DNA from: DATDIC01 sp963764525 | Lineage (GTDB): Bacteria; Pseudomonadota; Alphaproteobacteria; Acetobacterales; Acetobacteraceae | DNA length: 64,000 nt | Assembly (NCBI GenBank): GCA_963764525.1 | Contig: CAVXTC010000025.1 | Location: 13,544 to 77,543, forward strand | Direction: 5' to 3' | Shown: in pieces, positions 37,720 to 48,577 of the stretch | How the letters are laid out: the number at the start of each line of letters is the position of its first letter | How positions within the stretch are numbered: position 1 is the stretch's first letter | Notes under the pieces: model-generated | Told to the model about the DNA's origin: nothing | The model's input: the letters and a program-made list of their open reading frames with translations, nothing else | Database searches by the model: none | Program-made: the position numbers and the translations under genes

Positions 37720-39249
37720 ATGCATGATGTTCGGATTTCGCGACGCCTCATCCTGACAGCCGCCGCCGGCGCGCTATTGCCGGCGGCAGGCATCGGCGCC
37801 GCGCAGCCGAGTGTTGCCAATATTGCGACGATCGGTGAGCCGGGGTCACTGGATCCGATGCCGCTGACCGCCGACATCCTGTCGGAGATCGATCAGCATA
37901 TCTTCGAGACGCTGTATATCTTCGATCCGAATTTAAACCTGGTTCCGCTGCTCGCCTCGGCGATGCCGCAGTTTTCGGCGGATGGGCGAGAGTACGTCAT
38001 CCCGCTGCGGACCGGCGTGCCGTTCCATGACGGCAGTACGATGGATCTGCCGATGCCGCCACGTCGCTGCAGCGCTGGATGCGGCGTGTCACCGCGTGGC
38101 CGGCTGGCCGGCGCGTCTGTCAGCTCGGTCGTCGCGCCCGACCCGGCAACCGTGCGGATCGTGCTGAAGCAACCGTACGCGCCGCTGGTTGCGCTGCTGT
38201 CTTATCCGAACGGCGCCGCCGTGGTGATGCCGAAGCGGCTGGCCACGGCGCCCGATCCGCTGACCGGTTTCATCGGCACCGGCCCGTATCAATTGATCGA
38301 GCACAAGCCAGACCAGTTCGTGCGGGTGGGACGGTTCGACCGCTACGTCTCGCCCCCAGGACCGCCCAACGGCTATGCCGGCCGGCGCCAGGCGATCATC
38401 CAGGAGCTGCGCTTCCTGCCGGTGCCGAATCCCACGACGCGCGCCGATGGTTTGCTGTCCGGAGATTACCATTTCGCCGACCTGCTGACCCCGGAAAGCT
38501 TTGCGAGGCTGCAGGGACGGAAGGATGTCCACGCCGGCACCGTGCAGCCGGCAACCTGGTCCACCTTCATCATGAACACCAAAGCCGGCGTATTGAGCGA
38601 TGTGCGGCTGCGCCGTGCGGTGCAGGCCGCGGTGGTACCGCAGGACATGCTGGCGGCGGCGTTCGGTTCGTACTGCAAACTGGAAGGATCGCTGTTCCCG
38701 GAGGGCACGCCATACTACGATCCGGCAACACCCGGTTACAATCAACACGATCCGGCAAAAGCTTCGGCGTTGCTGAAAAAGGCCGGCTACGATGGCAAGC
38801 CAGTGCGGATACTGGTTACCACGCAATATGATTACATGTTCAAGATCGGTCAGGTTGCGCAGGCCAATCTGGAAGATGCCGGCTTCAAGGTCGATCTGCA
38901 GGTGATGGACTGGGCCACGCTGCTGCAGAAACGGCAGGATCCGTCGCTGTGGGAGGCGTTCGTCGCCTCGCACAGCGTGGTGCCGGACCCGTCGCTGATC
39001 ACCTTTATCAATCCGACCTATCCCGGGTGGTGGGACAGCCCGGACAAGCATGCAGCACTCGATGCATTCGTAACGGAGAGCGATCCGGCGAAACGGGTGG
39101 CGATCTGGAAGCGGATCCAGGCGCTGTTTTTCAGTGAGGCACCCACGCTGAAGCTGGGTGCGTTCTATCTTCTGTATGGATCGAGCACGAAGCTGACCGA
39201 TTACACCGCCGGGCCGTGGCCGGCGTTCTGGAATGCCCGCTTGGCGTGA
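37720..39249 (+). CDS. Peptide/nickel-type ABC transporter substrate-binding protein (SBP_bac_5)
   Basis: This solute-binding protein of about 509 residues carries a twin-arginine signal (RISRRLILTAAAGALL). The body has the family pattern NIATIGEPGSLDPM, HIFETLYIFDPNLNLVPLLA, then LTGFIGTGPYQLIEHKPDQ and YNQHDPAKASALLKKAGYDG. Residues from about 105 to 130 do not fit, while a neighbouring frame there reads AATSLQRWMRRVTAWPAG, as expected. Two compensating indels between about 38040 and 38110 are therefore likely. No oligopeptide permeases are adjacent. The start is ATG 37720; the ribosome site is weak. Confidence 0.85.
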   Translation: MHDVRISRRLILTAAAGALLPAAGIGAAQPSVANIATIGEPGSLDPMPLTADILSEIDQHIFETLYIFDPNLNLVPLLASAMPQFSADGREYVIPLRTGVPFHDGSTMDLPMPPRRCSAGCGVSPRGRLAGASVSSVVAPDPATVRIVLKQPYAPLVALLSYPNGAAVVMPKRLATAPDPLTGFIGTGPYQLIEHKPDQFVRVGRFDRYVSPPGPPNGYAGRRQAIIQELRFLPVPNPTTRADGLLSGDYHFADLLTPESFARLQGRKDVHAGTVQPATWSTFIMNTKAGVLSDVRLRRAVQAAVVPQDMLAAAFGSYCKLEGSLFPEGTPYYDPATPGYNQHDPAKASALLKKAGYDGKPVRILVTTQYDYMFKIGQVAQANLEDAGFKVDLQVMDWATLLQKRQDPSLWEAFVASHSVVPDPSLITFINPTYPGWWDSPDKHAALDAFVTESDPAKRVAIWKRIQALFFSEAPTLKLGAFYLLYGSSTKLTDYTAGPWPAFWNARLA

Positions 39250-39264
39250 GGGCTCCGGGCGGGT

Positions 39265-40368
<1,104 letters not shown>

Positions 40369-40369
40369 G

Positions 40370-41432
40370 TTACTTTACTCCCGCGGATGCAATGCCCTGC
40401 GTGATCTGCCGCTGCAAGATCAGAAACACGATGGTGACCGGCAGCAATGTCAGCACCGTCATCGCCAGCACGTAGTTCCACTGCGTCGCCAATTCCCCCT
40501 GGAAGGAATTGAGCGCCAGTTGCAAGGTAAACTTGTTGCTGCGGTTCAGTACCACCATGGGCCAGAGGAACTCGTTCCAGCGCCACATGACGGAAAAGAT
40601 CGTCAGCACCGCCAGCGCCGGCGCCGACAGCGGCAGCACGATGCGCCAGTAGATTCGCCATTCGCTGGCATTGTCCATGCGCGCTGCCTCGATCAGGTCG
40701 TCCGGCAGGGTCAGCATGTACTGGCGCAGCAGGAACACCCCGGTGGGAGTTGCCACGCCGGGCCAGATGACGCCCCACAGGCTGTTGGCCAGCCCGAGCT
40801 CCGTGGCGATCAGGTAGTTCGGTACCAGCACGATGGTGGGTGGGATCATCAACGTCGCCAGCATCACCAGGAACACCGCGTCGCGGCCGGAAAACCGATA
40901 CTTGCTCAAGGCGAACGCGGCCATCGAATTGATCAGCAGCGTGATCGCGGTGGCCACGACGGTGATGAACACGGTGTTCCACAGATACAGCGGGAAATCG
41001 AATTGCGTCAGCAGCGCGCTGTAGTTGCTCCATGCGGCACGCAGCCGCAGCACCGGCTGCGTATCGCGTACCGGGGCGCGGATGATCGGCCCGCCAGCAG
41101 CGGGATCCACAAACTGCGCGATCAGGCCGATGCGCCGGACCTCCGCAAGCTGCTGTCCGGCGTGGTCGCCGGCGGTGATTCGGAACAGCGGCAACGGATG
41201 GTCGTATCCGGGTACCGTGACCTGCGCGCGCTCCCACGGCAGGAAACGGGGCGGGAACATGTCGAGCCCTGCCTGCGACTTCAACGAGCTGACACCGAGC
41301 CATAGCACCGGGCCGAACATCAGCAGCACGCCGAGCACGCAAGTATGCGTAGCTGGCCCAGTCGGTCCAATCCAGCCGACCGCGTCCGCGCGCCGCGGTC
41401 AGCCAGCGCAGACCGCGCGTCCGCTCAACCAC
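40370..41432 (-). CDS. Sugar ABC transporter permease, MalG type (frameshifted near its start)
   Basis: This inner-membrane permease has about 353 residues. The first 30 residues from GTG 41432 (VERTRGLRWLTAARGRG) run into the first membrane helix, where one surplus base near 41345 shifts the frame into LGVLLMFGPVLWLGVSSLK. The remaining helices are intact, and the EAA loop is seen as EAARMDNASEWRIYWRIVLPLSAP, which docks onto the ATPase. A long insert between helix 1 and helix 2 (about 90 residues) is common in this class. The start overlaps the stop of the upstream permease by 8 bp. Confidence 0.87.
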
Positions 41433-42445
41433 CGCGGGCGCTCCGCCGCATCAGCGCAAGCTGCACCAGGGTCAGCACCAGCAGCACCGCGGCCAGCAGC
41501 AGCGACGCCGCAGATGCCAGTCCGTATTGCCGCACCTGCTGGGCGAAGCCGGTGTTGTAGATGAACTCCACAAGATAGGTGGTCGCGCTGCCGGGACCGC
41601 CGCCGGTCAGCACCCAGACCTCGTCGAAAATCTGCACCGCCCGGATCAGCGCAAGCACCAGAACGACCAGCAGGTTCGGCATCAGCAGCGGTAATGTCAG
41701 GCGCCAAAACACGCGGCCTGGCGGCGCCGCGTCCATCGCCGCGGCTTCGTAGATGTCTCGCGGGATGGCCTGCAATCCGGCCAGCAGGATCAGCGTATAG
41801 AACCCCATATGCGCCCAGATGCTGACGAACACGGTCCAGGCGAACGCCCAGTGCGGCATCCAGCAGCCAATCGATCGGCGCCAGTCCCACGCCGGCCAGC
41901 CCGGCGTTCAGCACGCCGAAGCGTTGCAGCATCCATTTCCAGATCAGCGCCACAACCACCGGCGACAGCAGTACCGGATAGAAGAACACCGCGCGAAAGA
42001 AACCCAGTCCGATGATGCGGCGGTTCAGCACCAGCGCGGTGATCAGGCTGAACACGATCATCAGCCCGACCTGGAACAGCACGAACCACGCGGTGTTCCA
42101 GACGCCATACCAGAACTGGTCATTCACGCAGCTTGTCGGCTGGAAATGGTTCTTGCAATCCAGCAGTTGCGTCAGGTTCTGCGCGCCGACGAACGGCCGT
42201 TGCGACGGCAGCAGATCGGTGCCGCCGGTCAGCGCGTAGTACACGTCGATGGCGATCGGCAGGAAGGTGAACAGGCTGAACACCGCCAGGTTCGGCGCCA
42301 CGAACAGCCAGCCCAGGCGGCCACCGCGCAGGCGGCCCTGCGCCCAGCGCATGGGACGCTCCGGCAGGTTCATCGCCGCCGCAAAACCGCCCCATAACAG
42401 GCGGCTTCCCCACCGCGGCGGCGCTGCGTCGGCTGCCCCGGACAT
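41425..42445 (-). CDS. Sugar ABC transporter permease, MalF type (frameshifted here)
   Basis: This is the partner permease of about 340 residues. From ATG 42445 it reads through an N-terminal cytoplasmic part, then GWLFVAPNLAVFSLFTFLPI (helix 1) and helices up to PIDWLLD. A surplus base near 41855 precedes PHWAFAWTVFVSIWAHMGF. The EAA loop IYEAAAMDAAPPGRVFWRLTLPLL is intact. The gene starts 4 bp after the stop of the binding-protein gene. Confidence 0.87.
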
Positions 42446-42449
42446 CGCG

Positions 42450-43716
42450 CTACTGCCTCGCCGCCGCAAGCTGCTGGCTGATGTCCTCCGGGATCCGCGC
42501 ATAGGCCTGATCGAGCGTGATCTGTCCGGCAATCGCCTGACTGAGCCGATTGACCGTGGCATCGAAGATCACCCGGTTGTATTTGTAACCCTGTAGCCGG
42601 TATGCGAGCGGGACAAGCTTCTGGGCGGTTTCCAGGAATGCCTTCATTCCCGCCTGGCCGGCCGGCGAAGAGTGCTCGTACGCCATGCCCGCCTTCAACA
42701 GGGCCGCGTCCGCGGGGATGTTATCGGTGCGCTGCATCATTTCCTTATAGACGGCAGGTTGCGCCAGGTAATCCAGGAATGCGGCCACTGCTTGCGGGCT
42801 TTTGGTCTGTTTGAAGCCGACCAGCGCCGCGCCGCCGGGCATTCCCGTGCAGGCCGTAGGGCCGCACGGGTCCGGCACCGCCTGCCAATCGAAGCTGCTG
42901 CCGATCTGCTTGTCCATGCGACTGAGCTGCCAACTGCCCGAGTAGTACATCACGATCTGGCCGTTGGCGAACGCGCTGAACGCGTCGCGATAGCCGCTGC
43001 CGGTCGCTGCCCAGACGTCCTTTTCAACGGTGCCGTTCTGGTTCCAGGCGACGAAACGGCTTGCCATGTCCTTGAAGCCCGCATCGATCACATCAGGCGT
43101 TCCGTCCGCAGCAAAATATTTCGCACCATACGAAATCGCCGGACCGGCGAAACGATGGCCGGAGCGGTCCCACGCCATGCCATATGGCGTCTGCGTCGCC
43201 TTCGCGACCTTGTCCACAGCCTTCGCCCAGTCGTCCCAGGTGGCGGTCGCCGGCGGCACGCCGACGCCGGCCTGATCGAACAAGCGTCTTGTTGATGAAT
43301 GGGCCGGTCACCGTGAGCTGGGTCAACAGGCCGTAGATACCCTTGTCGGCGGCAGTACCGCGCATCCAGTCCAGCACCGGGCCGAACGCCGTCTCCCACC
43401 GGTCGGCGTCCGGCAGCAGCGGCCGCAGGTCGAGCAGATATTTACCGGTGGCGCCAAAATCGGTGATCCGGGCGATGTCGGGCCCATTGCCGGCGGCAAG
43501 CTGCACCGGCAGGCTTTGCAGGATGGCGCTGTACGGCACGGTATCCACGGTAACGTGAATGTCCGAATGGTCCTTCATGAACCTGCCGGCGAGGTCCTGA
43601 TACACCGCACATTCATTGCCGTCCTGGTAGCACATCACCCGAAGATCGGCTGCCGAAGCCGCGCTCGCGCCTAGTGCGGCAGTCAGCGCCAGGACAGTGA
43701 GGACGCGCCGGATCAT
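42450..43716 (-). CDS. Sugar ABC transporter substrate-binding protein (frameshifted here)
   Basis: This extracellular solute-binding protein family 1 member has about 420 residues. The Sec signal peptide is clear (RRVLTVLALTAALGASAASAA). The first lobe has AGNGPDIARITDFGATGKYLLDL and VTGPFINKTL; one surplus base near 43281 follows, then FDQAGVGVPPATATWDDWAKAV and the rest without break. The start ATG 43716 is preceded by GGAGG. It is the first gene of the importer operon; the sugar cannot be told from sequence. Confidence 0.88.
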
Positions 43717-43960
43717 GGGTTTCCTCCTTCGTATTGCGCCGGAGTTTGACCCGGCTACCCCATCAGGTCGAGACCCGCAGGTGACATCAGCAGAGCGTAA
43801 TGGGGAAACACTCCCGCCAGGGACACCCGGTATCGCGGGTATGACGATTGGGGCAGTCGCGACACTCGGGCCGGTCGCGCCCGGTCGATTGCCGCAACGA
43901 TCCGGTGCGTCGCGACGGATTGGCTGGCCGGTCCCGGACGGGACCGCGTCCGCTATGCGG

Positions 43961-43982
43961 CCTCTCCCGCCGGCGGGAGAGG
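43961..43982. repeat. Lone palindromic repeat hairpin
   Basis: CCTCTCCCGCC is followed immediately by its perfect complement. It is the same 11-bp arm as in the composite repeats. It lies just after the hybrid-kinase stop (minus strand) and may terminate that transcript. The surrounding 43717-43987 contains no gene. Confidence 0.6.
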
Positions 43983-43987
43983 TAAAT

Positions 43988-46198
43988 TCACCCCACCGGG
44001 GCGGCTTCGCTGGCCAGCGCCGACTCGATCTTCTCGACCAGCTCCTCCGGCCGTGCCGGCTTGCGCACCAGATGCACGAAGCCGGCGGCACCTGACAGCG
44101 CATCCGGGTCCGAGTAGCCCGAGATGAATACCACCGGCAGGTCGGGAAACGCCTGGCGGGCGCGCCGCGCCAGTTCCGGTCCGGTCATGCCCGGCATCAC
44201 CACATCGGTCAGCAGCAGGTTGATCGGCTGCTCTTCTTCCAGCACCACCAGCGCCTCGGCGCCGCCGCCGGCCTCCAGCACGAAATAGCCGAGTTCGGCG
44301 AGCAGCGCCGCGGTGGTCGCCCGCACGGCGTGATCGTCATCGACCACCAGCACGCAGGCCGGACTGACCGGTCCGGCCCGTTGCCGTCGTGGCCGTTCGA
44401 CCGGGCGGACGGTACCGGCAGCGGCGCGCGGCAGATACACGTGGACCGACGTGCCGAAGCCGGGCCGGCTGTCGATCTGCGCGCCGCCGCCAAGCTGTCG
44501 GGCGATCCCATCGACCTGGCTCAGCCCGAGCCCCGAGCCCCGTCCAACCTCCTTGGTGGTGAAGAATGGCTCGAACGCCTTCGCCGCGATCTCCGGCGAC
44601 ATGCCGACCCCGCTGTCGCCCACCGTCAGCACGACATAAGTACCCGGGGTAAGGTCTTCGATCGGCGCTTGCGCCGTCACTTCCGCCCGGGCGGTTTCGA
44701 TGGTCAGCAAACCACCCTCGGGCATGGCGTCGCGCGCGTTGATCGCCAGGTTCAGGATCACCAGCTCGATCTGCGCCGGATCGATCAGCGCCGGCTCGAG
44801 CTCCGGCAACAGGCGAAGCTGCAGCTTCACCCGGCTGCCGACGGCGCTCTGCACCAGGTCGCGCAGCCCGTTCACCAATCCGGTCAGGTCGGCGGCACGC
44901 GGCAGCAGCGGCTGGCGGCGGGAGAAGGCGAGCAACTGGCTGGTGAGGGTGGCGCCGCGCTCGGCCGCGGCGCGCATCGTTGCAAGCCGGCCAAGGGTTT
45001 TGGCGTCGGGCGGCAACGTCCGCTCCAGCAGGTCGATATTGCCCATCACGATCGACAGCAGGTTGTTGAAGTCGTGCGCCACTCCGCCGGTCAGCCGGCC
45101 AATCGCCTCGGACCGCTGCGCCTGGCGCAGGGCGCGTTCGATCCGCTCGCGCTCCGCCATCTCCGTCACCATGCGTGCGCTGGCTGCCTCGGCCGCTTCC
45201 TTGGCGTCGCGCAGGCGCTGCATCAGGCCTTCGTTCTCGCGGGAGCGGTAGGCCAGCAGCAACAGCAGGCCGCCGACGACGGTTGCGATCGCCGTCGAGG
45301 TGACGCTGAACACCCAGGCCTGCTGGCGCCACAGCCGCAACACCTTGTCTTCGCCGACCGAGACGTTGACGGCGACGGGGAACATCTTGAGCGCGCGGAT
45401 TGCCAGAACGCGGCGCTTGCCGTCCAGCGGGCTGTCCATCAGCAGGGTGCCGGCCATGCCGTGCGCCAGCACCTCCGTGAACGGTGGCAGGTCGGCATAG
45501 CTCTGGCCGACGATGCTGTCGTTGTGCGGGAAACGAGCCAGCACGGTGCCGTCGCGCCGGTGCAGCAGGATGGCACCGTTCTCGGTCAGCTCCACGGCCT
45601 TATAGAAATCCTCGAAGTAGAGCAGATTGAGGAACGCCACCGCGGCAAACCGGTCGGAGCCGTCCGACTCCGGAACCGGGCGGATCATCAGTGCGGTCCA
45701 GGTCCCGTCCGGCATGCGGAAGGGAACGCTGAGCTGCAGGCCGGAGTGCGGCTGGTCGATTGTTGCGTCGATCGCCTGCTGCACATCGGGTGGGATCTTG
45801 ATACGCAGCAGCGCCGGGGCCGACGAGTAGATCAGCCGGCCGGCTCGGTCGGCGATGGCCATTCCCGAGGTCTGCCGCACCATCTGGATTCGTCGGGCCA
45901 GCGTGGCGCTGAATGCGTCGGTCGCGCCGGCGGCGGATGCTTTGCCGCGGCGGAAATCCTCCGCCACGCTTTGCAGGATCAGATCCACGGTCTCCAGGGC
46001 GCGGCCGGTCTGTTCGGCGAACACCATGTCGAGTCGCGCCATCTGCTGCTCGGTCTGCGACAGCAGTTCCGCCCGTGTGTGCAACAACTGCTGAGCCGCC
46101 AGCGCCAGGATGCCGAGCAACAGCAGCACGGCCAGCGACTGCAATTGCCGGCTGATCCCGGTTGGCCGGAGGGCGCCGCGTCGGATTTGCATCGTCAT
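43988..46198 (-). CDS. Hybrid sensor histidine kinase with extracytoplasmic Cache-like domain
   Basis: This membrane kinase of about 736 residues has a first helix (LAVLLLLGILALAAQQLL), a periplasmic sensor of ~260 residues with double-Cache features (MAIADRAGRLIYSSA; GAILLHRRDGTVLARFP), and a second helix (VFSVTSTAIATVVGGLLLLLA). These are followed by a HisKA box with the phospho-His in RLTGGVAHDFNNLL, an ATPase domain (NLAINARDAMPEGG, GSGLGLSQVDGIA) and a C-terminal receiver (VLVVDDDHAVRA, phospho-Asp in LLTDVVMPGM, Lys in VRKPARP). The ligand is unknown. ATG 46198 or 46192 may start it. It has the same kinase and receiver architecture as the decayed kinase at 21-22.9 kb. Confidence 0.93.
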   Translation of the reverse strand: MTMQIRRGALRPTGISRQLQSLAVLLLLGILALAAQQLLHTRAELLSQTEQQMARLDMVFAEQTGRALETVDLILQSVAEDFRRGKASAAGATDAFSATLARRIQMVRQTSGMAIADRAGRLIYSSAPALLRIKIPPDVQQAIDATIDQPHSGLQLSVPFRMPDGTWTALMIRPVPESDGSDRFAAVAFLNLLYFEDFYKAVELTENGAILLHRRDGTVLARFPHNDSIVGQSYADLPPFTEVLAHGMAGTLLMDSPLDGKRRVLAIRALKMFPVAVNVSVGEDKVLRLWRQQAWVFSVTSTAIATVVGGLLLLLAYRSRENEGLMQRLRDAKEAAEAASARMVTEMAERERIERALRQAQRSEAIGRLTGGVAHDFNNLLSIVMGNIDLLERTLPPDAKTLGRLATMRAAAERGATLTSQLLAFSRRQPLLPRAADLTGLVNGLRDLVQSAVGSRVKLQLRLLPELEPALIDPAQIELVILNLAINARDAMPEGGLLTIETARAEVTAQAPIEDLTPGTYVVLTVGDSGVGMSPEIAAKAFEPFFTTKEVGRGSGLGLSQVDGIARQLGGGAQIDSRPGFGTSVHVYLPRAAAGTVRPVERPRRQRAGPVSPACVLVVDDDHAVRATTAALLAELGYFVLEAGGGAEALVVLEEEQPINLLLTDVVMPGMTGPELARRARQAFPDLPVVFISGYSDPDALSGAAGFVHLVRKPARPEELVEKIESALASEAAPVG

Positions 46199-46347
46199 CC
46201 CCGAACACACGGATGTGTGTTTCGCAAAATGCCGACAATTTCGCAAACCTTTGTTGCGGCTGACCTTACAATTTACGCCCCTTCGCCTACCAGGGCGTTA
46301 TTATGGTGTTATTTGCGCGTGATGCCGAATCCCTGCCTGGCGCCGCG

Positions 46348-46373
46348 ACCTCTCCCGCACAAGCGGGAGAGGT
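46348..46373. terminator. Palindromic repeat hairpin after the cupredoxin gene
   Basis: ACCTCTCCCGC, a 4-nt loop and GCGGGAGAGGT make a perfect 11-bp stem 9 bp beyond the cupredoxin stop on the minus strand. It belongs to the dispersed palindrome family of this genome and is positioned as a terminator, though without a T run. Confidence 0.5.
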
Positions 46374-46381
46374 GAAGGGGG

Positions 46382-46738
46382 CTATGCCTGCACGATGACC
46401 CGGCCGTGCATGTGCGGGTGCAGGCCGCACATGTAGTCGTACGTCCCGGCCTCATTGAACCGGTGCGCGAAGGTTTCGTCGGTATCCATCGGGTGCGAGT
46501 GCAGGTTCAGCGTCGGACAGACGATGCTGTGCGGGATGTCGTCATGGTTTACCCAGGTCACGGTACTGCCCGGCTTCACAGTCAGCGGGGTGGGCGCGAA
46601 GGTGAAATTGTCGATCACCACCTGGGCATCATCGGCGCGCGCCTGGCGGGTGCGCGTGGTGATCAGCGCCAGCACGCCGGCACCGGCCACGGCGCGCAAC
46701 AGCACTCGCCGGGAGGTCAGACGTTCCGTTTGCAACAT
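46382..46738 (-). CDS. Exported cupredoxin (plastocyanin/amicyanin-like)
   Basis: This 118-residue blue-copper protein has a twin-arginine signal (TSRRVLLRAVAGAG). The single cupredoxin domain shows the type I copper ligands: His in DDIPHSIV, and Cys, His and Met in YMCGLHPHMHG. The LTVKPGSTVTWVN strand is typical. It should carry electrons in the periplasm. It follows the phosphoesterase gene by 11 bp on the same strand, so the two are probably co-transcribed. Confidence 0.92.
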   Translation of the reverse strand: MLQTERLTSRRVLLRAVAGAGVLALITTRTRQARADDAQVVIDNFTFAPTPLTVKPGSTVTWVNHDDIPHSIVCPTLNLHSHPMDTDETFAHRFNEAGTYDYMCGLHPHMHGRVIVQA

Positions 46739-46749
46739 GTGAGGTCATC

Positions 46750-47685
46750 CTATGCAAGCGGCGTATCGACGATCGCCAGCGGCGCGGCGGTGGCCACCAG
46801 GCTGACCCGCGCGATGCCCAGGTGCTGATGCAGTTCTCCGGCCGGCACCATCATTGGGCCGGGGCTTTTTGCGGTGCCGGGCGCCGGCTGCGGGAAGGCG
46901 GTGGAGCGCGCGGTGTGGAACGCGACGTGTCCTTCCACCTTCTGCATCACCTGGTGGATGTGCCCGTTCAGCACCGTCACCGAGCCGAATTTCTTCAAAT
47001 AGCTCAGCGCCTGCGCGCCATCGGCGGTACCCCAGCCCCAGTCCTGATAGACGATCCACAGCGGCACATGCGCCATCACCACGATCGGCGTGCTGGCGCT
47101 CAGGTGGCCCACGTCCTTTTCGATCCATTCGAGCTGTTCCTGGCCGAGATTGCCGAGGCCGTTGCCCTTCAGGTTCACCACGTTGACCAGCCCGATGAAG
47201 TGGACGCCGTCGGCCTCAAAGCTGTACCAGCCGTCGCCTTTGCTGCCCTTGCCGAACCGGTTGAGATAACTCTTGCCGTCCTCTTCCAGGATGTCGTGCT
47301 CGCCGGGTACGGTATAGACGCTGAGTTTGGTGGCACCCATCAACTGCTGGGCGGTGTCGAACTGCGCCGGTTTCGAAAGATGCGAGATGTCGCCCGTATG
47401 GATCATGAAGGCGGGGCGGGTGGGCAGCGCCTCGACCTGCTGCAGGGCTTCCTGAAGCGTGGCTGTCGTGTTGGGGTTTGCCGCCTTGTCGAAACCCAGG
47501 TGGCTGTCGCTGATCTGTGCGAAAGTAAAACCCTTGACCGGCTGCGCGGCGTCGGCGCTGTCGATCAGTCGCGCGCGTGGCACGCCGCCGGCGACCGTCC
47601 AGACCATAGCGGTGCCGGCCCAGGTCATGCATTTCAGGAAGCCTCGGCGCTTGATATCGGCGCTGTTTGTTTCGTCGCTGCTCAT
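46750..47685 (-). CDS. Tat-exported metallophosphoesterase
   Basis: This 311-residue calcineurin-like phosphoesterase has a twin-arginine signal (IKRRGFLKCMTWAG). The metal motifs are complete: DSH in QISDSHLGF, GD in HTGDISHL, GEHD in VPGEHDI, His in VMAHVPLW, and GHIH in LNGHIHQV. It acts outside the cytoplasm on an unknown phosphoester. It is the first gene of a pair with the cupredoxin. About 80 bp upstream of the start a GGAATA sequence on the minus strand (47762-47767) resembles the -35 box of the nearby ECF promoters, but no matching -10 box is seen. Confidence 0.88.
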   Translation of the reverse strand: MSSDETNSADIKRRGFLKCMTWAGTAMVWTVAGGVPRARLIDSADAAQPVKGFTFAQISDSHLGFDKAANPNTTATLQEALQQVEALPTRPAFMIHTGDISHLSKPAQFDTAQQLMGATKLSVYTVPGEHDILEEDGKSYLNRFGKGSKGDGWYSFEADGVHFIGLVNVVNLKGNGLGNLGQEQLEWIEKDVGHLSASTPIVVMAHVPLWIVYQDWGWGTADGAQALSYLKKFGSVTVLNGHIHQVMQKVEGHVAFHTARSTAFPQPAPGTAKSPGPMMVPAGELHQHLGIARVSLVATAAPLAIVDTPLA

Positions 47686-47791
47686 GGGGATGCTGTCTCC
47701 GCTGCAACCGTACCCGCCCGGTGTGGGATGGCTGCATGCGATACCACCGGGCCCGCGTGGTTATTCCCGACCGGCGGGCGAAAAGTTTTAG

Positions 47792-47890
47792 CGGAGGCGC
47801 CCTGTTCCTGGTGAGCGACGCGGCACGGTTCATCAACGGTCAGGATCTCGCGGTGGATGGCGGGTTTACTGCCGGGCGGCCGTTCTCAGC
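47792..47890 (+). pseudogene. C-terminal remnant of a short-chain dehydrogenase
   Basis: About 30 codons (ALFLVSDAARFINGQDLAVDGGFTAG) match the very conserved end of SDR-family dehydrogenases. There is no Rossmann domain upstream: the preceding 100 bp hold the start region of the divergent phosphoesterase. This is a leftover of a deleted gene. The frame runs on without family sequence afterwards. Confidence 0.6.
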
Positions 47891-47982
47891 GGGTTGGCGG
47901 ATCGGCGGGCGCTCGCGCAGATGTCCGGCGTCGGGCCGGGCGCGGTCCCGAATGGATCAGCGCCGGCCGGCTTGCAGCAGCA

Positions 47983-48385
47983 CTAAGATTTCGCCAGCGA
48001 CAGATGGTATCCGCAGAGCACACCGTTCACGTCGGATTCCAGTCTGTCGCCGACGATACGTCCGGTCATCTCGATCGAGATTGTACGTCTACCAGAGGAA
48101 CCCACCTGCTCCGAAGCGCGAAAGGTGCCGTCGCTCCGCACATCAGCCCGGAAAACGATGTTTTGTTGCGAATCATAGAGGAATTCCAGGTGCCCGTCGT
48201 GGATGCGTCATCCTCGCGTGCTTCCGTTCGCAACGTGGCGCGGTGTTGCCCTTGGTGACGGTCGGGGTTCCGATGTAGGTGCCGTCGAACGGGCTTGCCG
48301 CGAACGCGCTTGCACCGGCCAGCGTACCGGCCAGCAGGATGAGCAGCCATTGCCCGTGATCTGTCCATGAGATACCTCCGGCCAT
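47983..48385 (-). CDS. Small secreted protein of unknown function (frameshifted here)
   Basis: Two frames join into a protein of about 131 residues. It starts at ATG 48385 with a signal-peptide-like segment (WLLILLAGTLAGASAFA), then SPFDGTYIGTPTVTKGN and a Cys. After one surplus base near 48204 it continues IHDGHLEFLYDSQQN, VFRADVRSDGTFRASEQ, ISIEMTGRIVGDRLESDV and LCGYHLSLAKS before TAG. The second half is not the longest frame at that place and is easily missed. The pattern of short strands suggests a small beta-rich domain with two Cys. No family is recognised. Confidence 0.6.
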
Positions 48386-48524
48386 TATCTCGCAGTCGCA
48401 TCGTCGTGATCAGCGGGTCGGCTGTCAAGAGCGTGCCCCGGGGCCGGAATCAGCCGCAACGACTGGATCAGTTCGGTATCGGCCAAACTCTGCCGTTCCG
48501 AAGGACGGAATGAAGGGAAGGAGT

Positions 48525-48566
48525 GCTCTCCGTCGCGCGGGCCGGGGGAGGCGCGCGACGGAGAGC
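48525..48566 (-). terminator. Long hairpin after the PEP-CTERM gene
   Basis: GCTCTCCGTCGCGCG (48525-48539) is perfectly complementary to 48552-48566 with a 12-nt loop, 11 bp past the stop of the minus-strand gene. On that strand a pyrimidine-rich tract follows rather than pure T. The 48386-48577 gap otherwise holds nothing recognisable. Confidence 0.6.
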
Positions 48567-48577
48567 CAGGCTGGGGC

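Noticed and set aside
44330..46375. A 681-codon open frame on the plus strand opposite the hybrid kinase
   Set aside because: It mirrors the codon phase of a confirmed gene in very GC-rich DNA, has no domain and no ribosome site, and the composition is typical of antisense shadow frames. The long frames at 3060-4016, 4493-5752, 6124-7374, 10934-12220, 15740-16795 and 26918-28459 were rejected for the same reason.
47737..47767. Third ECF promoter before the metallophosphoesterase gene
   Set aside because: GGAATA is present on the minus strand, but the sequence 15 bp away does not resemble CGTCTCTATC, so only the -35 half matches.
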